A program made the translations under genes and the position numbers. Source: Zonotrichia leucophrys gambelii (lineage: Eukaryota > Chordata > Aves > Passeriformes > Passerellidae). Taken from it: DNA of 64,000 nucleotides. Positions within the stretch are counted from its first letter, which is position 1. Each line of letters begins with the position of its first letter. A model generated the notes under the pieces. The model was given only the letters and a program-made list of their open reading frames with translations. It searched no databases and had not been told where the DNA came from. Location of the stretch: positions 2,379,001 through 2,443,000 of the forward strand of contig NC_088188.1 in assembly GCF_028769735.1 (NCBI RefSeq), written 5' to 3'. Below, piece after piece: positions 1 through 12,294 of this stretch.

Positions 1-1365
1 AGTTCTTCCTGGTGCTTGAATCAAATCCAAACTCACCCTGCTGCCCGTTCCTCATTGTGGGGAAGCACTGCCTTCATCTCTCCAAATGAAACTCTCAATC
101 CACTGAACTCAAGAGGACTTTTGCCTTCAGCTTTGGCTGAGCAACAGGATTTCTGCCACTCTGCCTCCACGTGTTCACCAGTGACCCTGGGAATGTCAAA
201 CTTCTCCTTTTGTAACATCAGGGCTCAGAGCTCTCGTGGGTGTGTGCAGCCACAGCTTCTCTGCTCCCAGGTCTTCTGAGTGCTGAAGGAATGAAAAATG
301 CTTTAAACAGTCAGTGACAAATTTAGTCCTTTCATGGGAGTCCTCAACCAGCTCATGGGATTCATATGGCAGACTGAATTTCTCTGTAAATTAATCCACA
401 AAACTGCTGATCCCCCTGGGGTGCTAGTGATACCATTCAGAAGTCACAGATAACATCTTTGCCAATGTTCTGTAGTATCAATGCTGTTGTCTATCTTATT
501 TTCTCCCTTATAATTTCTTCCTATTGGTCTTTTACGTGGAACTAGCATTTTTGTCCTAATTAGACAATTGCACATTATGATACACTAATTTGTTAACCTA
601 TGTTCACAAATCTTTTAATTACAGCAGTTGTCTTTGATGTGCTGTTATTATTCAGCAACAGCAGTAAACAATTCAACAGCTAACTGGAAGGAACTCATTA
701 TTTTCTGAGAGATGTTGTCATTATTCTTCAAAGTCTTTTTTTCCTAAAAAACAGGCAGTGAAGAACCAGAGAAAAACACAGAAAGTCACTTCAGAAACCA
801 AATACCTCATTTCACCACACTGATAGTTATTACTGAAAACACAAATATTTTTAAGGCATAAATAAATTGCGGAGTTATCCTTCACACTTGTAATCCCCAA
901 GCCTCAAATCTGCTAGGGTGACCAGGAAGACTTCTCTGGAGTCAGCGCAGCAACTGGTCCTGGATATGTGACCCTCCACAGTGCACCCAAATGTCTATGT
1001 AAGCACTGTGTTAGATGGGACACAGCCACCTGGGAGAGGCTTTTGCTGATTTTTAAAGGTGAGGTAAAAATTCTACATGCCTAACTCCCATAGGTACCCT
1101 TAAAGAGAAGGCTTAGCTCTTCTTTTGTCCTTACTTCTTGCTTAAGAAAACCACAGCTAGATGATGCATTTTTTTCTCTTTACTGTCATTGAGCTGTCTT
1201 TAATCTTTTAAGGATGATATTAATGTTTTCAATCATTTTTCCCCTCTGGAGCAGGGAGATATGGCTTGAGGAGTCCCTGCTTGTGGTGATGCTTCACTTG
1301 TGTTTGCCTCCTGAAGTCCTATGCTTTTTATGATGCCACACATATCCCACCACAGCACCATTCAT
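1..1365. other. Non-coding, single-copy-looking DNA
   Basis: No gene, RNA or known repeat recognised. The stretch from about 470 to 900 is AT-rich, with several homeodomain-like TAATTA/ATTA cores. Open frames here are short and lack codon structure, so I treat the interval as intergenic or intronic. Confidence 0.5.
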
Positions 1366-1516
1366 GTGTGAACACCATGAAATCCCAGAGGGGTCTGGGT
1401 TGGAAGGCACCTTGTTCCACCCCTGCTATGGGCAGGGAACCTTCCATGAGACCACATTGCTCCAGGTCCCATCCAAGCCAGCCCTGGGCATTCCCAGGGA
1501 TGGGACATCAGCTAGG
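1366..1516 (-). repeat. CR1 LINE 3'-end fragment
   Basis: The interval reads, on the plus strand, as the reverse complement of a CR1 tail: a degenerate tttgggttggaaggcacctt motif, then ccctgctatgggcagggaac, then the ccaagcc/gggatgggacatc blocks typical of bird CR1 3' ends. The terminal octamer repeats are lost and only about 150 bp remains, so this is an old, 5'-truncated copy with no coding capacity. Confidence 0.75.
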
Positions 1517-3383
1517 AAGTTACCTCCCTTCTGTTTTCAGTGCAAGTAAGCAAACTCATGTCTGGTGTGTCTCTGACTGAAGGAATGGTGCTGTTTGTTT
1601 GGGGCAGCCCTGCAGGTTTCTCTGTGACCTCCCTTTCCACCCCTCCTCTGAGCAGCTCCCATCTGCAGGAGATGAAGACTTTGTCCTGGTGCTGGTGTTG
1701 CTGAGGCCACCTCACCCTGCCCACTGCTCCCAAAGCCACACAGGTATTTCACTGAGTGAGGAACCCTGTGAGCCCTCAATGCCCAGGCTCCAGCCTCTCA
1801 GCAGCCCTTTGTGTTCCCCTTCCCTCCCCAGGAAAGGGAGGTGTCACATACAGATTTGGATTTTAGCTGGAACTATCAAACTGTGGAGGCTTGTGTTTTA
1901 TCACCAAGCACAGCATGAAGACACCACAGTTGCAATGTACAGATTGCCAGGAACAGACTGTCTTTCTTGAAGATCAAGTTGTCCATGTGAATATTTGCCA
2001 GCTGCAAAGGACAGATTCAGATTTCTGGATGCTCCACTTTCCCAAGCCTGGGAAAGACTTTCTCCTGATTTTGCATCCCTCAAAAGATCAGCAACAGCTG
2101 CTGAGACCTCTTATAAGAGTAGGAAGAGGGAAAGGGAAGCATAACCAGGCCATCTGTTGTAAAACCACAACTCCTTATTGATTTCAATAGACTATTTTTG
2201 GTCCAAGCAGTTCCAGCACACAAGCACTCACACACCCTTTCTGCTGGCAGCAGAAAGCCATGGCTGTTATTGAGAACAGCAAAGGGAATAGCACAAAGTA
2301 GCATTGGGTCTCCAAAGCAAAATCAGCCACCCCTCCTCATTCCTGGCAGATGTTTCCCTAACCCCTTCTTAAAGCCTTGTAATGATGGAGGTGTTACGCC
2401 CTTTCCAGCAAATCTCCTCCGGTGCTGAACCCTTCCTGCCCTCGAGTGCTTTTTCTAATGTGCAATCTGTGTCACCTCGGCGGCAATTTAGGGCCATTAT
2501 TTGTTGCTCTACCCACTTTTCTGGAAGAGAGGAGCAGAGCAGATGAGATAAGAGCGAGGGGAAGGGAAGACATCGGCAGAGTTTCCTGGGAAGCAAGCCT
2601 TGCTGACCTTTCTGTGCTTTCCAGCCTGTCTCATTTCTCCTGCTCTGGTTTCCACTCCATAAAACCCAGCAGCGAACGTGCCGTGCTGCACAGGCTGGGG
2701 AGAGCTTGGAGGGTTCATTTTGTCACAGTTTTAAAATGTCAGATTAGGCTGCACAGTCACATTAGTACTGTTAGCTTTAATATACTCGATACCTAATCTG
2801 CCAGGGCTTCTTTATTGACAGGCTGCCTCTCTATTTGAGCTTGAATAAACTTGTGCATAAAATGTTATCAGCAATGACAGCTGAAAAGAGGTCTATTGCT
2901 CTTTAAATTTTTGATGGGAGGCAAGCATTCTGTCATTTGTGATAGCATTATATGTAATCCAACATAACAACTTGATAGTCTGATATAACAACATTCCAGC
3001 TTCCCTGCTACCATTGTAAAGAGATGCTGTGTACAAGCTGCTCCTACATGCAATAATATCAGCACTGACAGCTGGTAAAAGACTCAAGCTCCTCTCTTTC
3101 CATTTCTGGGAAGCAACCCTCATCTTTAGTGATATTTTTTTCCTTGGGTGTGGACAAATCTTTGCCCAAAAGTCCTGGGGAAATTGTGCTGGTTTGGAAA
3201 TTCATTACAGGACGGAGTTGAGAGATGAAATGTCTTTATTTTCACAGAGCTGCCTGCAAATGTGGTACAGTGGGATGGAGTTCTGTCCTGTGCCACAGCA
3301 CAGGAGTTCTCAGAGCCTTTACTCCCTGCATGTATTTCACTTACATCTTCCAAGTTCTCTCATCACTGTTTGTTTCCACTGTT
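1517..3383. other. Non-coding DNA; AT-rich block near 2720-3075
   Basis: No repeat or gene recognised. The part from about 2720 to 3075 is AT-rich, low in CpG, and free of repeat hallmarks, with TAATCT and ATTA-type cores. That is the texture of many conserved vertebrate non-coding elements, but conservation cannot be judged without an alignment. Confidence 0.4.
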
Positions 3384-3532
3384 GCCCCAGCCCTGGAAGT
3401 TTCCCAGGCCAGGTTATAGATGGGGTTTGGAGCAGCCTGGGATAGTGGAAGGCATCCCTGCTCATGGTAGGGGATTGGAGCTGGATGAGCTTCAAGCCCC
3501 TTCCCATCCAAACCATCCTGATTCCCTGCCAG
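3384..3532 (+). repeat. CR1 LINE 3'-end fragment
   Basis: Sense-oriented CR1 tail: a gtttggagcagcctgggata block, then ggcatccctgctcatgg, then gagcttcaagccccttccca and ccaaaccatcctgattccctg, which is the decayed terminal region before the octamer repeats. About 150 bp, heavily truncated and non-coding. Confidence 0.8.
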
Positions 3533-4511
3533 GCAGGAACTGAGTGCTGTCACCTGGAGCCCTGACCTTCTCTTTGCTCTCAAGAACCCCAGGATAATCT
3601 CACCCAGCAGTTCTCAGTACAGCTCCAGAAGAGGTGTGCTCTGCCACCCTGCAGGGACTCTGATCCTGCTCCTCCAGAGAGCATCTTTCCCTTCATGCTG
3701 GACACTCCCTGCATCCACACCCATGGAAAAGAAGTGTAATGCATTAATCAAATGTTTTGACCAGTACTAGTTTATTAATTGAATTTTAACTTTTTATATT
3801 GCCATATTTTAGCTGCTTGAGGTCAGGTAATTTGGAAATAAACTTCAAGTTAGTTCTCACAAGAAGATCAATACACAGGGTAAAAGACATCCATTGAATT
3901 ATGAACAGATCGTGTCCTAAAGAAATGTCTACTTTGCTTTTTCTTTTGATTTTCACTCTTTTATACCTCTTCCATGCTTGTATAATTAAGTCAATGAAAA
4001 TCCAGTGGAGCAATGCAGCTTAATTTAGCTGAGCTGCACCAGTGTGAAACTGGTATGGAGTAAGGATCAGTGCTGGCTGATGGGGCAGCACCAGCTCTGG
4101 CAGTCGTGTCCAGAACCACTCCATTTCTTCACATACTCCACTGCACAGTACAGCAACATCAGCAAGCCCCCAAGAGTCATTGAGAAATATCCAGAGGTAT
4201 GCTCAAATGGAGGAGCACATTTAAAAATTACACCATATGCTCCTGAACGAGCTGTCAGGCAACACTTCCAGGCAGGTGGATACCAGACCCAAGCATAAAT
4301 AGCTGAGGTGTATTTTAAGGCACAGGTTTGAGGAGGAGGCTGTGCTTCACCTGATCTCTGGTTGGCAGAGAACATTGTGATAACCTCACCTGCCCCTGGA
4401 TAGAACAGGAATCACAGAATTTCACAGGGGGTGGTTTTCCCTTCTGTTCTCGTTTTTATTCCTGTCTGTACATGTCACAGCATTACTTACATTTGTGCTT
4501 AAATCTCTCAG
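3533..4511. other. Non-coding DNA, AT-rich 3740-4025
   Basis: Nothing recognisable as a gene or repeat. The AT-rich core from 3740 to 4025 carries attaatt and ttaattg motifs. Confidence 0.4.
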
Positions 4512-4915
4512 CACAGAATCACAGAATGGGCTGGGCTGGAGTGGGACCTTGTAGTTCATCCCATTCCACACCTGCCATGGGCAGGGACATTTTCTGCTGT
4601 CCCAGGTGCTCCAAGCCCTGTCCAGCCTGGCCTTGGGCACTGCCAGGGATCCAGGGGCACCCCATGCCAGGGCCTCAGCCCTCTCACACTCCAGACTTTC
4701 TTCCTAGTATCTAATCTAATTTATCACCTTTTCATTTAAAACCATTCCTCCTTGTTCCATCAGAGCAGACCCTGCTAAAAGGTTTGTCCTCATCTTTCTT
4801 ATAGGCTCCTTTAGATACTTGAATGTGCTCTAAGGGCTCCCTGGAGCCTTGTCTTGTCCAAGCTGTACAATCCCCAGCCCAGAGCCTTCCCCACAGGACA
4901 TGTTCTCCATCCCTC
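4512..4915 (-). repeat. CR1 LINE 3' region, ~400 bp
   Basis: On the plus strand it starts with two cacagaat octamer-type units, the reverse complement of the CR1 3' terminal repeats. Then follow the ccatgggcaggga block, the cttggg-cactgccagggatc block, the ttcttcctagtatctaatc block, and finally the aaggg-ctccctggagcc and cacaggacatgttctcc blocks. This is one of the longest CR1 pieces in the window; it covers 3' UTR and the very end of the element only, so no reverse transcriptase remains. Confidence 0.85.
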
Positions 4916-5027
4916 TGTCACAGATGAGTAATGGGAAGGGTGACTCTCACTATTAAAAGGCAAATATCCTGTATATATGTTAGGAACAGCTTTATAGATT
5001 GATAGTTGTGTTTTCCCCCCCTTGTGC

Positions 5028-5489
5028 TGTTCTCAGGGGTGCCCTGGGTTGGGGACATTTGGGAGGGTCACTCGTTCCTGTGGCAGCCCCTGAGCTCCAA
5101 TCAAGGTGTCAGGCAGGGATCTCCAGCACTGGGCAGAGAAGGACAGAACTTTGGGGGAGCTAAAGGGTTAAAAGGGGAAACCTCCATGGTGTGAGTGAGC
5201 ACAGGGTGGGAAAATCCTCTGCTCCTGGCACTGTAATATTTTCTCTATTCACTCTTCTGTTGTATTTTTGATAAGCTTTTAATAAACCTTTTAAATTTTC
5301 TGGAAGCGAGTATCATTTCTCAAAATCTTTTGTCTTTTCTGAGGTGCAATCCATTGGTGTTTCCCTGTAGCCTGGACCCTGTGAGGAGACGTTTGTGCAG
5401 GAATGATCTCTCCAGGTGGAGGAGATCCCTTTCTCTCCCTGGCTGAGATGGGGGTGCTGGGCAGGGCTGCAACCTGCACTTGCTGGGGT
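5028..5489 (+). mobile_element. Probable solo LTR (endogenous retrovirus), unnamed family
   Basis: Ends in an LTR-like 3' half: ttttgataagcttttaataa carries AATAAA at 5281, followed by a GC-richer U5-like stretch. The upstream part (gggttaaaaggggaaacc) is U3-like. No target duplication was found, so the boundaries are approximate; the 3' limit is placed just before a second LTR-like start at 5490. Confidence 0.5.
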
Positions 5490-5810
5490 GTCACAGTTTG
5501 ACATAGGAGGAATTTAGGGAAGTGAGGTAAAAGATTTTTGTGTCATTTTTGTGTAACCGAGTGCACTGAGATGCCCACTAAGGACAGACTTTTTTTGCCA
5601 TAATGTGACAACACTATTGACATTAAAATATAAAACCAGGAAAATATAAAATATAAAATAGGAGAGCAGAGTGGAGGGAGGAAGTCAGGAGAGCTGGAGC
5701 CATGCAGTGACCCCAGGCTGGAAGCTCCCTGCCTGCTGAGGTGTGAATCACCATGGGGTTTGTGCAGGGCACAGCTCAGGATGGATGGAGCTGGACAGCT
5801 CATCTTTGCA
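5490..5810. repeat. Possible LTR-start fragment plus A-rich tract
   Basis: Begins tgtcacagtttgacatagg, resembling the TGTCA-GGTTTGAC start of the LTR at 51788. It continues into A-rich sequence with reiterated aaaatataaa near 5626-5660. Assignment to a retroelement rests on the start motif alone. Confidence 0.3.
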
Positions 5811-6947
5811 CAGAAAGCAAAGTGGCAACTGTGAATTAAAGAAGGTGCCTGAGTGGGTTTAAAAAAGGAATCAAACCAGTATTAGGGGCAACACCAAACT
5901 GGGTGAGGAAAATGCCTAATGGAGAGTAGCCTTACTGAGGCTAAAAAGGCTGATGCTGTCCTCATCAGAGCAAATCCACCAGCTCCATTTGGGGGAAATT
6001 CATTTTACAGGCAGGATGGTCCCTCCTTACCTGAAGTCCACACCTGTCCTAGTGCTGATCACCTCGGGGTGAGCTGAGATGATGCTTCCTCATAATCCAA
6101 CTACCTTTAACAGCAGCACAGAGAGGTGTGTATTAAACTGTAGACAGCTTTTAGTAGTTGATAAAATGCCTTTTCAGTGATAACCTAAATCAGAGTGTGA
6201 GAGAAGTGGAGGGAATCTGTGATTTTTCCCTCTTCCCATGCACCAAAGGCAGGCTCTGAGGGGACAGCCACTGCACCTTACCACCATGGGTTAATTGAGT
6301 GCTGCTGCTTTAGGTCTCGTTCATGCTGTATTTTTTCAGTAAACACACATCAACTCTGAAGATCTTAATTAGTCTTTGGAAAAACCCAATATGCTATAAT
6401 TCTTCCACTGAGGTCTACATGGAAAACAAGGAACATATTTCAAATGCAATGGCAACAAACAAACAAGTGTGCACAGCCCCAGTCTATAGACCCAGTACAC
6501 ACACATGCACTTCCCTAATATGCTTGCTTAGGCTTTACAATCTGTTTATTAATTCGTGAGTAGACTTGATATGCCCTCTGGAAAAAATACTAAAATAATA
6601 TCTCTCAATTGGCTTCACTGCTGTATGTCTCTAATTAAGTAATGTACACCTCCACTTGCTATTAAACAGTTCCATGATTTTTAACACCAGTGTTGTTTGG
6701 TGCCAGCTATAAAAATTTTTAACAGCTCTCCTGTTACCACTCTTCTCCTAAGTACATGAAAGTGGCTCTACATATTTGACCTTTCCCTTCCCTGCTCCCA
6801 CATTTTAACCCTTCTTTCCCACTGCAGCAAGGAGCTGAAGCATTGAAGGTCTCACAGAGATGAAGATGAAAGATCCCCATTGCTTGGCACAGGAATTTCC
6901 ACCAGCATGCCTCTGAGGGCAGAGCACTCTGGGCTTCCCCTGAGACT
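5811..6947. other. Non-coding DNA; AT-rich block 6320-6760
   Basis: No gene or repeat recognised. The AT-rich section 6320-6760 contains several ATTA/TAAT cores and could be a conserved element, but that is untested. Confidence 0.4.
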
Positions 6948-6953
6948 GCCAGG

Positions 6954-7439
6954 TGTCACTGTCATATTTTCTGAAAAATCCCTTTACCAGGATTTCTTCT
7001 CCTGGGAAGCTGAGAAGCGTCAGAGAAAAATGAAAACAATAATTACCTGATTTGCTTCTGCTGTGTTTTGCTGCTTTGGAATGTGGTTTGGACATTGTTT
7101 ACCAACAGGTTTTTGTTTCATTAGTTTCACGTGAATTGTTTTGACTTCATGACCAATTGCCATCAGCTGTGTTGGGGTTCTGGAAAGAGTCATGAGTTTA
7201 TCCTTTAATCTTCTGTCTGTATCCTTTCTGTATTCTTTAGTATAGTTTTAGTATAGCAGAATAGAATAGAATAGAATAGAATAGAATAGAATAGAATAGA
7301 ATAGAATAGAATAGAATAGAATAGAATAGAATAGAATAGAATAGAATAGAATAGAATAGAATAATAAATTAGCCTTCTAAGAACATGGAGTCAGATTCAT
7401 CATTTCCTTCCTGCCATGGGGGACCCCAAAAATACCACA
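6954..7439 (+). mobile_element. Family A solo LTR, copy A1
   Basis: Complete LTR from tgtcactgtcat to aaaaataccaca, flanked by the exact 6-bp target duplication gccagg (6948-6953 and 7440-7445). A 6-bp duplication is usual for ERVK/beta-like elements. The internal landmarks shared by all family A copies are the block ctcctgggaagctgagaag, the U3 block ttgttttgacttcatgacca, a TAGTATAG-rich segment, an AATAAATTAGCCTTCT polyadenylation region and acatggagtcagattcatca near the 3' end. A1 is longer than other copies because of the microsatellite at 7258. No internal retroviral genes remain. Confidence 0.9.
7258..7363. repeat. (ATAGA)n microsatellite, about 21 units
   Basis: Uninterrupted 5-bp repeat of GAATA/ATAGA phase lying inside LTR copy A1, directly after its TAGTATAG segment and just before the AATAAA signal. 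Confidence 0.98.
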
Positions 7440-7445
7440 GCCAGG

Positions 7446-8754
7446 GATGGTTTGAGGAGTAAAGTTCTGATTTTGTGAGTGAAACTAACACACAGAAGTA
7501 AAGCTGATCCATAGCAAAGGCCAGCAGAGATGCTATGGCAGCATCTTCATGCCAGGAGCTGTCAGCCTGGCACTAAACTATCACTTTAAATAATACAGAA
7601 ACCCTTTAGCCACCCCACAGCCTAACACCCAGTAATCTCTAACAAGGCAAGAGCAAATCCATGGGATTATTTTCCTTTTCAAGGTAAGCAGGGGAATGTT
7701 CTCAGCTGGAGTTGGGCCACAAGACTGACAGGTCTGGGGATGAGGCACATCCTGCAGTTAGGGGGGCCAGGTGGGTCCATCCCAGAATCACTCATGCAAA
7801 GGGACCCTCTGGCCCAGTCCTGAACCAATGCCTATCAAAAACCTCATCTGGAGGAGCAGCTGCTGTGTCCTGACCAGTTTTTGTGGTCATTTAACCAAGG
7901 AGGAGCAAGGAGGAGCAGCTCATTGTGGCTGAGGGAGCTGCAGAGGCTGCAGGGACCTGCTCTGAGCCACCATGACTGTGTGTATTTTCCTCTTACAATT
8001 CACAGATAGTGAAAATTCTGAATAATGAAATTTTTACCCATAAGTTGAAGAAAGAAAAGCAGATCTGTGCCCTGTCCACAGGGGAGGCACAGGCAGATAA
8101 GTATGTCCACTGACACCATGGACATACTGAGCACTGTTAGGAATTCTAGAATGGATCATTCTCCAAACACCCAAATGTCTGATCTCTAAATCAGCACTGT
8201 GTGACCCCAGTGAGCAGGAGGTCAGAGCAGTGATTGCCCCGTGGACACCCTGCCCAGAGCATGCTGAGTGGGACAGACAGACAGAGCAGCAGCAGCAAGG
8301 GCCAGGTGCAGCCTGAGCTCTGCTGCAGCCCCAGCCCTTCTTGGGCAGTAGCTGCACGTCTTGTGCAGCAGCTAATGCATCTGTGAATGATCTTACCTGT
8401 CCGTGAAATCCTTTGTAACATCCTGGGAGCGTCACAGTTTAACAATACAAGTGTGAAAAACCCTCCTCCTGTTCTCAGCAGCGAGGATGTCTGGCAAGGG
8501 CTGAAAGCACTTGAAATTAAATCCTGAAAGGCTTTTGCCAGCAAACCAGCATCCATCCACCCCAAGCAGCAGTCCAAGGCTCTCTGGTCAAAAGGTGCAA
8601 ATGGCTCATGGCAGCTCTCTGCAAAATTACTTGTCCTGGGAGTTATCAGGCCATGCCACATAGGATGTACACCAGATCCTGCCACAGACCTATGGAGCAT
8701 CTTTGTGGCCTTAAAACAATTTTTTCCTAGTTTTTCTTCCTAAGATAAGGGGAT
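7446..8754. other. Non-coding DNA
   Basis: No gene or clear repeat. A short gacagacagacag tract and CAG-rich stretch lie near 8272-8298, and a duplicated aaggaggagcaaggaggagc lies near 7900. A cagaatcactcatgcaaagg string near 7785 is weakly CR1-like. Confidence 0.4.
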
Positions 8755-10040
8755 GTTAGTGGTGACAAAAACAAGAGCAGGCTCCCAGTGCTAAAGTGAT
8801 TTCAGCATTTATAATAATAAAAGAAAGGCCCAAAGCAAGGAGGCCCACAGGCCGAGCAGGAGCGTTCCTGCCAAGGATGGAGCAGCGCCGGTGCTGGGGC
8901 TGCTCAGCAGAGATGGCCCCGATGATGTCCCCGATGTTCCAGGTAGAGCTGGACACATTCACTAGGTCAGAAGCCCCTTTTTATCCTATTTTTTGTCCCT
9001 TCGGATTGGTTTCTGTTGGGATCCTTCATTTGCATGAAGGTTTAAGGCGCTTGATTGGCCATTACTGGTCTGTCCAGGCTCATTTTGCTGAGCAGGTGAT
9101 GCACTTTACTGAGGTGTAATTTCTTATAACTCCCCTTTTAACCCCTTTTACTATAACCAAACTGATAGTACATGTTAAAAACGAGAGCAGGCTCCTGGTA
9201 CTAAAGTGATTTCAGCATTTATTATAACAAAAGAAAGGCCCAAAGCAAGGGGGCCTGGGCCAGGCAGGAGTGTTCCCGTTGGGGATGGAGCAGCGCCAGC
9301 GCTGGGGCTGCTCAGCAGCGATGGCCCTGATGTTCCAGGTGGAGCAGCATGGATTCAGATGCCCCTTTTTATCCTGTTTTTTGTCCCATTGGATTGGTTT
9401 CTGTTGGGATCCTGCATTGGCATGAAGGTTTAAGGTGCTTGACTGGCCCATTATAGTTCTGTCCAGGCCGGCTCATTTAGCTGGGAGGGTGCTGTGCTTT
9501 ACTGGGGTGTAATTTCTTATAACGACCCTTTAACCCCTTTTACCATTACCAAACTAACAGTATGTGTTAAAAACGAGAGCAGGCTCCTGGTACTAAAGTG
9601 ATTTCAGCATTTATTATAACAAAAGAAAGGCCTAAGGCAAGGGGGCCCGGGCCGGGCAGGAGGGTTCCTGTCGAGGATGGACCAGCACCGGCACTGGGGC
9701 TGCTCAGCAGCGATGGCTCTGATGATGGCCCTGATGGTCCAGGGGGAGCAGTACATATTCACTGGGTCAGATACCACTTTTAATCCTGGTTTTGTCACTT
9801 TGGATTGGTTTCTGTTGGGATCCTTCATTTGCATGAAGGTTTAAGGTGCTCGATTGGCCTACTACAGTTCTGTCCAGGCCGGCTTGTTTTGCTTGGGGGG
9901 TGCTGCACTTTACTGAGGCGTAATTTCTTATAACTACCCTTTTAACCCCTTTTACAATATAACAACCAAGTTAACAGTACATGCTTAACACTTATCAACT
10001 ATTTTACAACAGTTTCTAACCTATTTTTTACAAGTGTCAC
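8755..10040 (-). mobile_element. Head-to-tail triple LTR core (family F)
   Basis: Three consecutive ~390-412-bp units begin at about 8765, 9177 and 9569, each with the same order of blocks: gagcaggctcc...ctaaagtgatttcagcattt, a GC-rich section ggggctgctcagcag, a cccctttttatcc segment, gattggtttctgttgggatc, then tttcttataac and ttttaacccctttta. On the minus strand each unit has a TATA-like ggataaaaagg (unit 3 is diverged here) and then AATAAATGCTG about 170 bp on, which is U3-R order. The array is therefore read as three LTR cores in tandem, probably made by unequal recombination. A trailing section to about 10040 may be the rest of the outer LTR. Confidence 0.7.
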
Positions 10041-10243
10041 AGGGCACTGGCTGCATTTGCTGCCTGCTGGCCTCATGCAGGAGGGCTCACCATGGGGAAG
10101 AGCCTGTCCTGGTACTGCCCTGCCTGTGCTGCCTCCCAGAACTGCTCTCTCACCAAATGATCTGAACTGTGCACAGGTCTGTCTCAGCAAAGGCCCTTGT
10201 GTCTGCAGAGGAGAGTCAATACACAGGCACTGTTGTGCAGTAT

Positions 10244-10566
10244 TGTAAATCAAAGGCGACTCCGACGTTGGTGAGGGAGAGAGAATGATGCATCTGACTC
10301 CATGAATATCAGAAGGCTAATTAATTACTTTATTATCTATACTATATAGATTTCATCTAAACTGAATCTGCCAAGCTCACACTGCCCAGAATCTCGTGAC
10401 TGTCCCCCAACAGTCCCAACACACACACCCTGATAGGCCAAGGAAACAAACCACCATCTCTTTGGGTAAACAATCTCCATATTGCATTCTACTTTGGCAC
10501 AACACAGGCACTGCAAGTGATAATAATTGTGTTTTCCCTTTCTCTGAGGTTCAGAGAATGTGAATC
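10244..10566 (-). mobile_element. Family A-related solo LTR, copy A2, internally deleted
   Basis: Reverse-oriented copy: tgtaaatcaaaggcgactcc, atgatgcatctgactccatg, agaaggctaattaattactt (complement of the polyadenylation region), gggtaaacaatctcc and ttctctgaggttcagagaat. The block between the ctgagg and cagagaatgtga motifs, about 45 bp in other copies, is missing. The U5-like end differs from the other copies, suggesting a subfamily. No clear target duplication was found. Confidence 0.7.
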
Positions 10567-11881
10567 TCAGAAATCCTTGGGAAGAATTGTGCCTTGCTTT
10601 TCTCTCTGAAGAGAAATGTGGCGACGCTGCAGGCGATCAGGGGACCCACACTGATAATCAAAGAGGCCACAGGAACAGCGAGCAGCACAGACCCACCTGG
10701 ACGTGTCCCTCAGGACTCCCCAGAGGTCTCTGGAGCAGCCAGGGCTGTCACACCTGCTGGGGGTGGCACTCATAAATAACACCCCTGTGCCAGCAGGGAG
10801 GTGTAGCTGTTTGCAGGCATGCAAACATGTGAAACAGGCAGACAGGTGCCATCAATCCAGCCTCAGCCCCAGCCAAGTCCTGCTGTTCACTGCTCAGATT
10901 CAGAGCACCAGGCACAGCCTGGAACTGACTGGTGTCCTCAAAAGCCACTTCTGAAGGCAGGTTTTGCTTGGAAGAATTGCTGTGTCCCTGCACTGCCACT
11001 ATCCCTAGAAGAGAAGTGTGCCTAATGGGGGAGAAGGGTAATCTCATTTGATATGAAATTATATTAGTGACAGTTCATTCCTGCCTCTGCTCAGAGGGCT
11101 GGGCAGGCTGGATGGTGCTTTCATGGTACTTACTGATCCAAAAGTAAATAACTGAAAAGAAAATGTCACCAGGGGATGGGCCATGGGGAATGGGGAGAGA
11201 GCAGCAGCAGGAGCACATGGGGATGAGGTCAGGCACCATCAGCAGCCCAGCACACAGATGGGAAAGGAGGAAAAAGGGCAGCTATCCCCCAGGGCAGGGA
11301 TGAAGATGAGCACAGGAAGATGAAAAGGAGGAGTGGACAGCAGCAGGGCCTGCTTGGTTATCCTGGGGTGAAGAAATTTCCTGTAGTGGCTTTGCTGCCC
11401 TCAGTGCCTGTAGCTCAGAGCAGGCAGGGCTGGCAGCTGCCTCTGCTTTGCCCCAGGACAGGCACACCAGGACAGGCACTCCACACATCTCTATCCTGCT
11501 GCATTTCTTCACTGAAAGACACTGCCACTGAATGGAGAGTCAGCAATCTGTATGCAACTCTACAGGGCAATCAATGCTGTAGAACTGAATATTTGCACCC
11601 TGATAAAGACCTCATAAACACCAGGTCACTGCCAGATTCCTGAAACAAAAGCTCATCATCTGGTGCTTCATTATGTAGCACCGGTCTGCCAGGTGAGCAG
11701 AAAGCACCAGCACACCCCATCTCAGGACACCTCTGGCCTCACCAAAGCTTCAGTCCGTGGGTCTGGGTGCACTGGGAAAACTGGTGCAGGCGTTCATGGC
11801 CACCTCCATCCCTGAAGATCTGAGCCAGCTCAGGCTTTGCAGCTGGGGACCAGCCATGAGAAAGATGCTCCCAGTGCAGGG
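10567..11881. other. Non-coding DNA
   Basis: No gene, RNA or repeat family recognised. Moderately GC-rich and CAG/CTG-rich. Open frames on both strands are short and overlapping, as expected of GC-rich non-coding sequence. Confidence 0.4.
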
Positions 11882-12294
11882 GAGGAAGAGCACTGAGACA
11901 TTTATCCATGGATTGGGAAAGAACCTGCAACTCCCAGCCCACATGGAGACAGTGCAGAAACAGCCCCAGCCCCAGCACCCTCCATCTGCCCTCCCACCTT
12001 CCACCCTCTGCAGCAAATCCCAGCTGCCTTTGCCCTTCAGACAGAACCCTGTGAGGGTTTCACCTCACAAAGGAGGAACAAGACCTGTGAGAGCACCCTT
12101 GTGAAGAAACAAGGGCATTCTCATCTCTCAGCTGGGGAACCAGAACCCAAACAAATGAAACCCCTGTTCCCCTCTGCAGGGAAAAGCATCCAAGCCTGAA
12201 GGGGACAGCCCAGATCCCCCTCCTGTGCCCAGCTGGGAACATGCACTGCTGGGGCTCCTCACTGAGCTAAATTAAGCTGCAGCAAGATTCCTTG
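11882..12294 (-). repeat. Left arm of ~410-bp inverted repeat
   Basis: This arm is the reverse complement of 17345-17754, with small indels. Shared strings include gagcactgagacatttatcc, acccttgtgaagaaaca, gggacagcccagatccccct and actgagctaaattaag. The arm has no recognised coding capacity and may be a dispersed repeat of an unrecognised family inserted twice in opposite orientation. By eye it is clearly above 85% identical to the other arm. Confidence 0.85.

Noticed and set aside
7785..7835. Weak CR1-like string near cagaatcactcatgcaaagg
   Set aside because: Only the first dozen bases resemble a CR1 end and no downstream block follows.
8796..9783. Recurrent short frame starting MISAFII-KERPKARG at 8796, 9206 and 9598
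   Set aside because: The three starts are the same position in three tandem LTR units, antisense to the LTR, and the frames end at different lengths.
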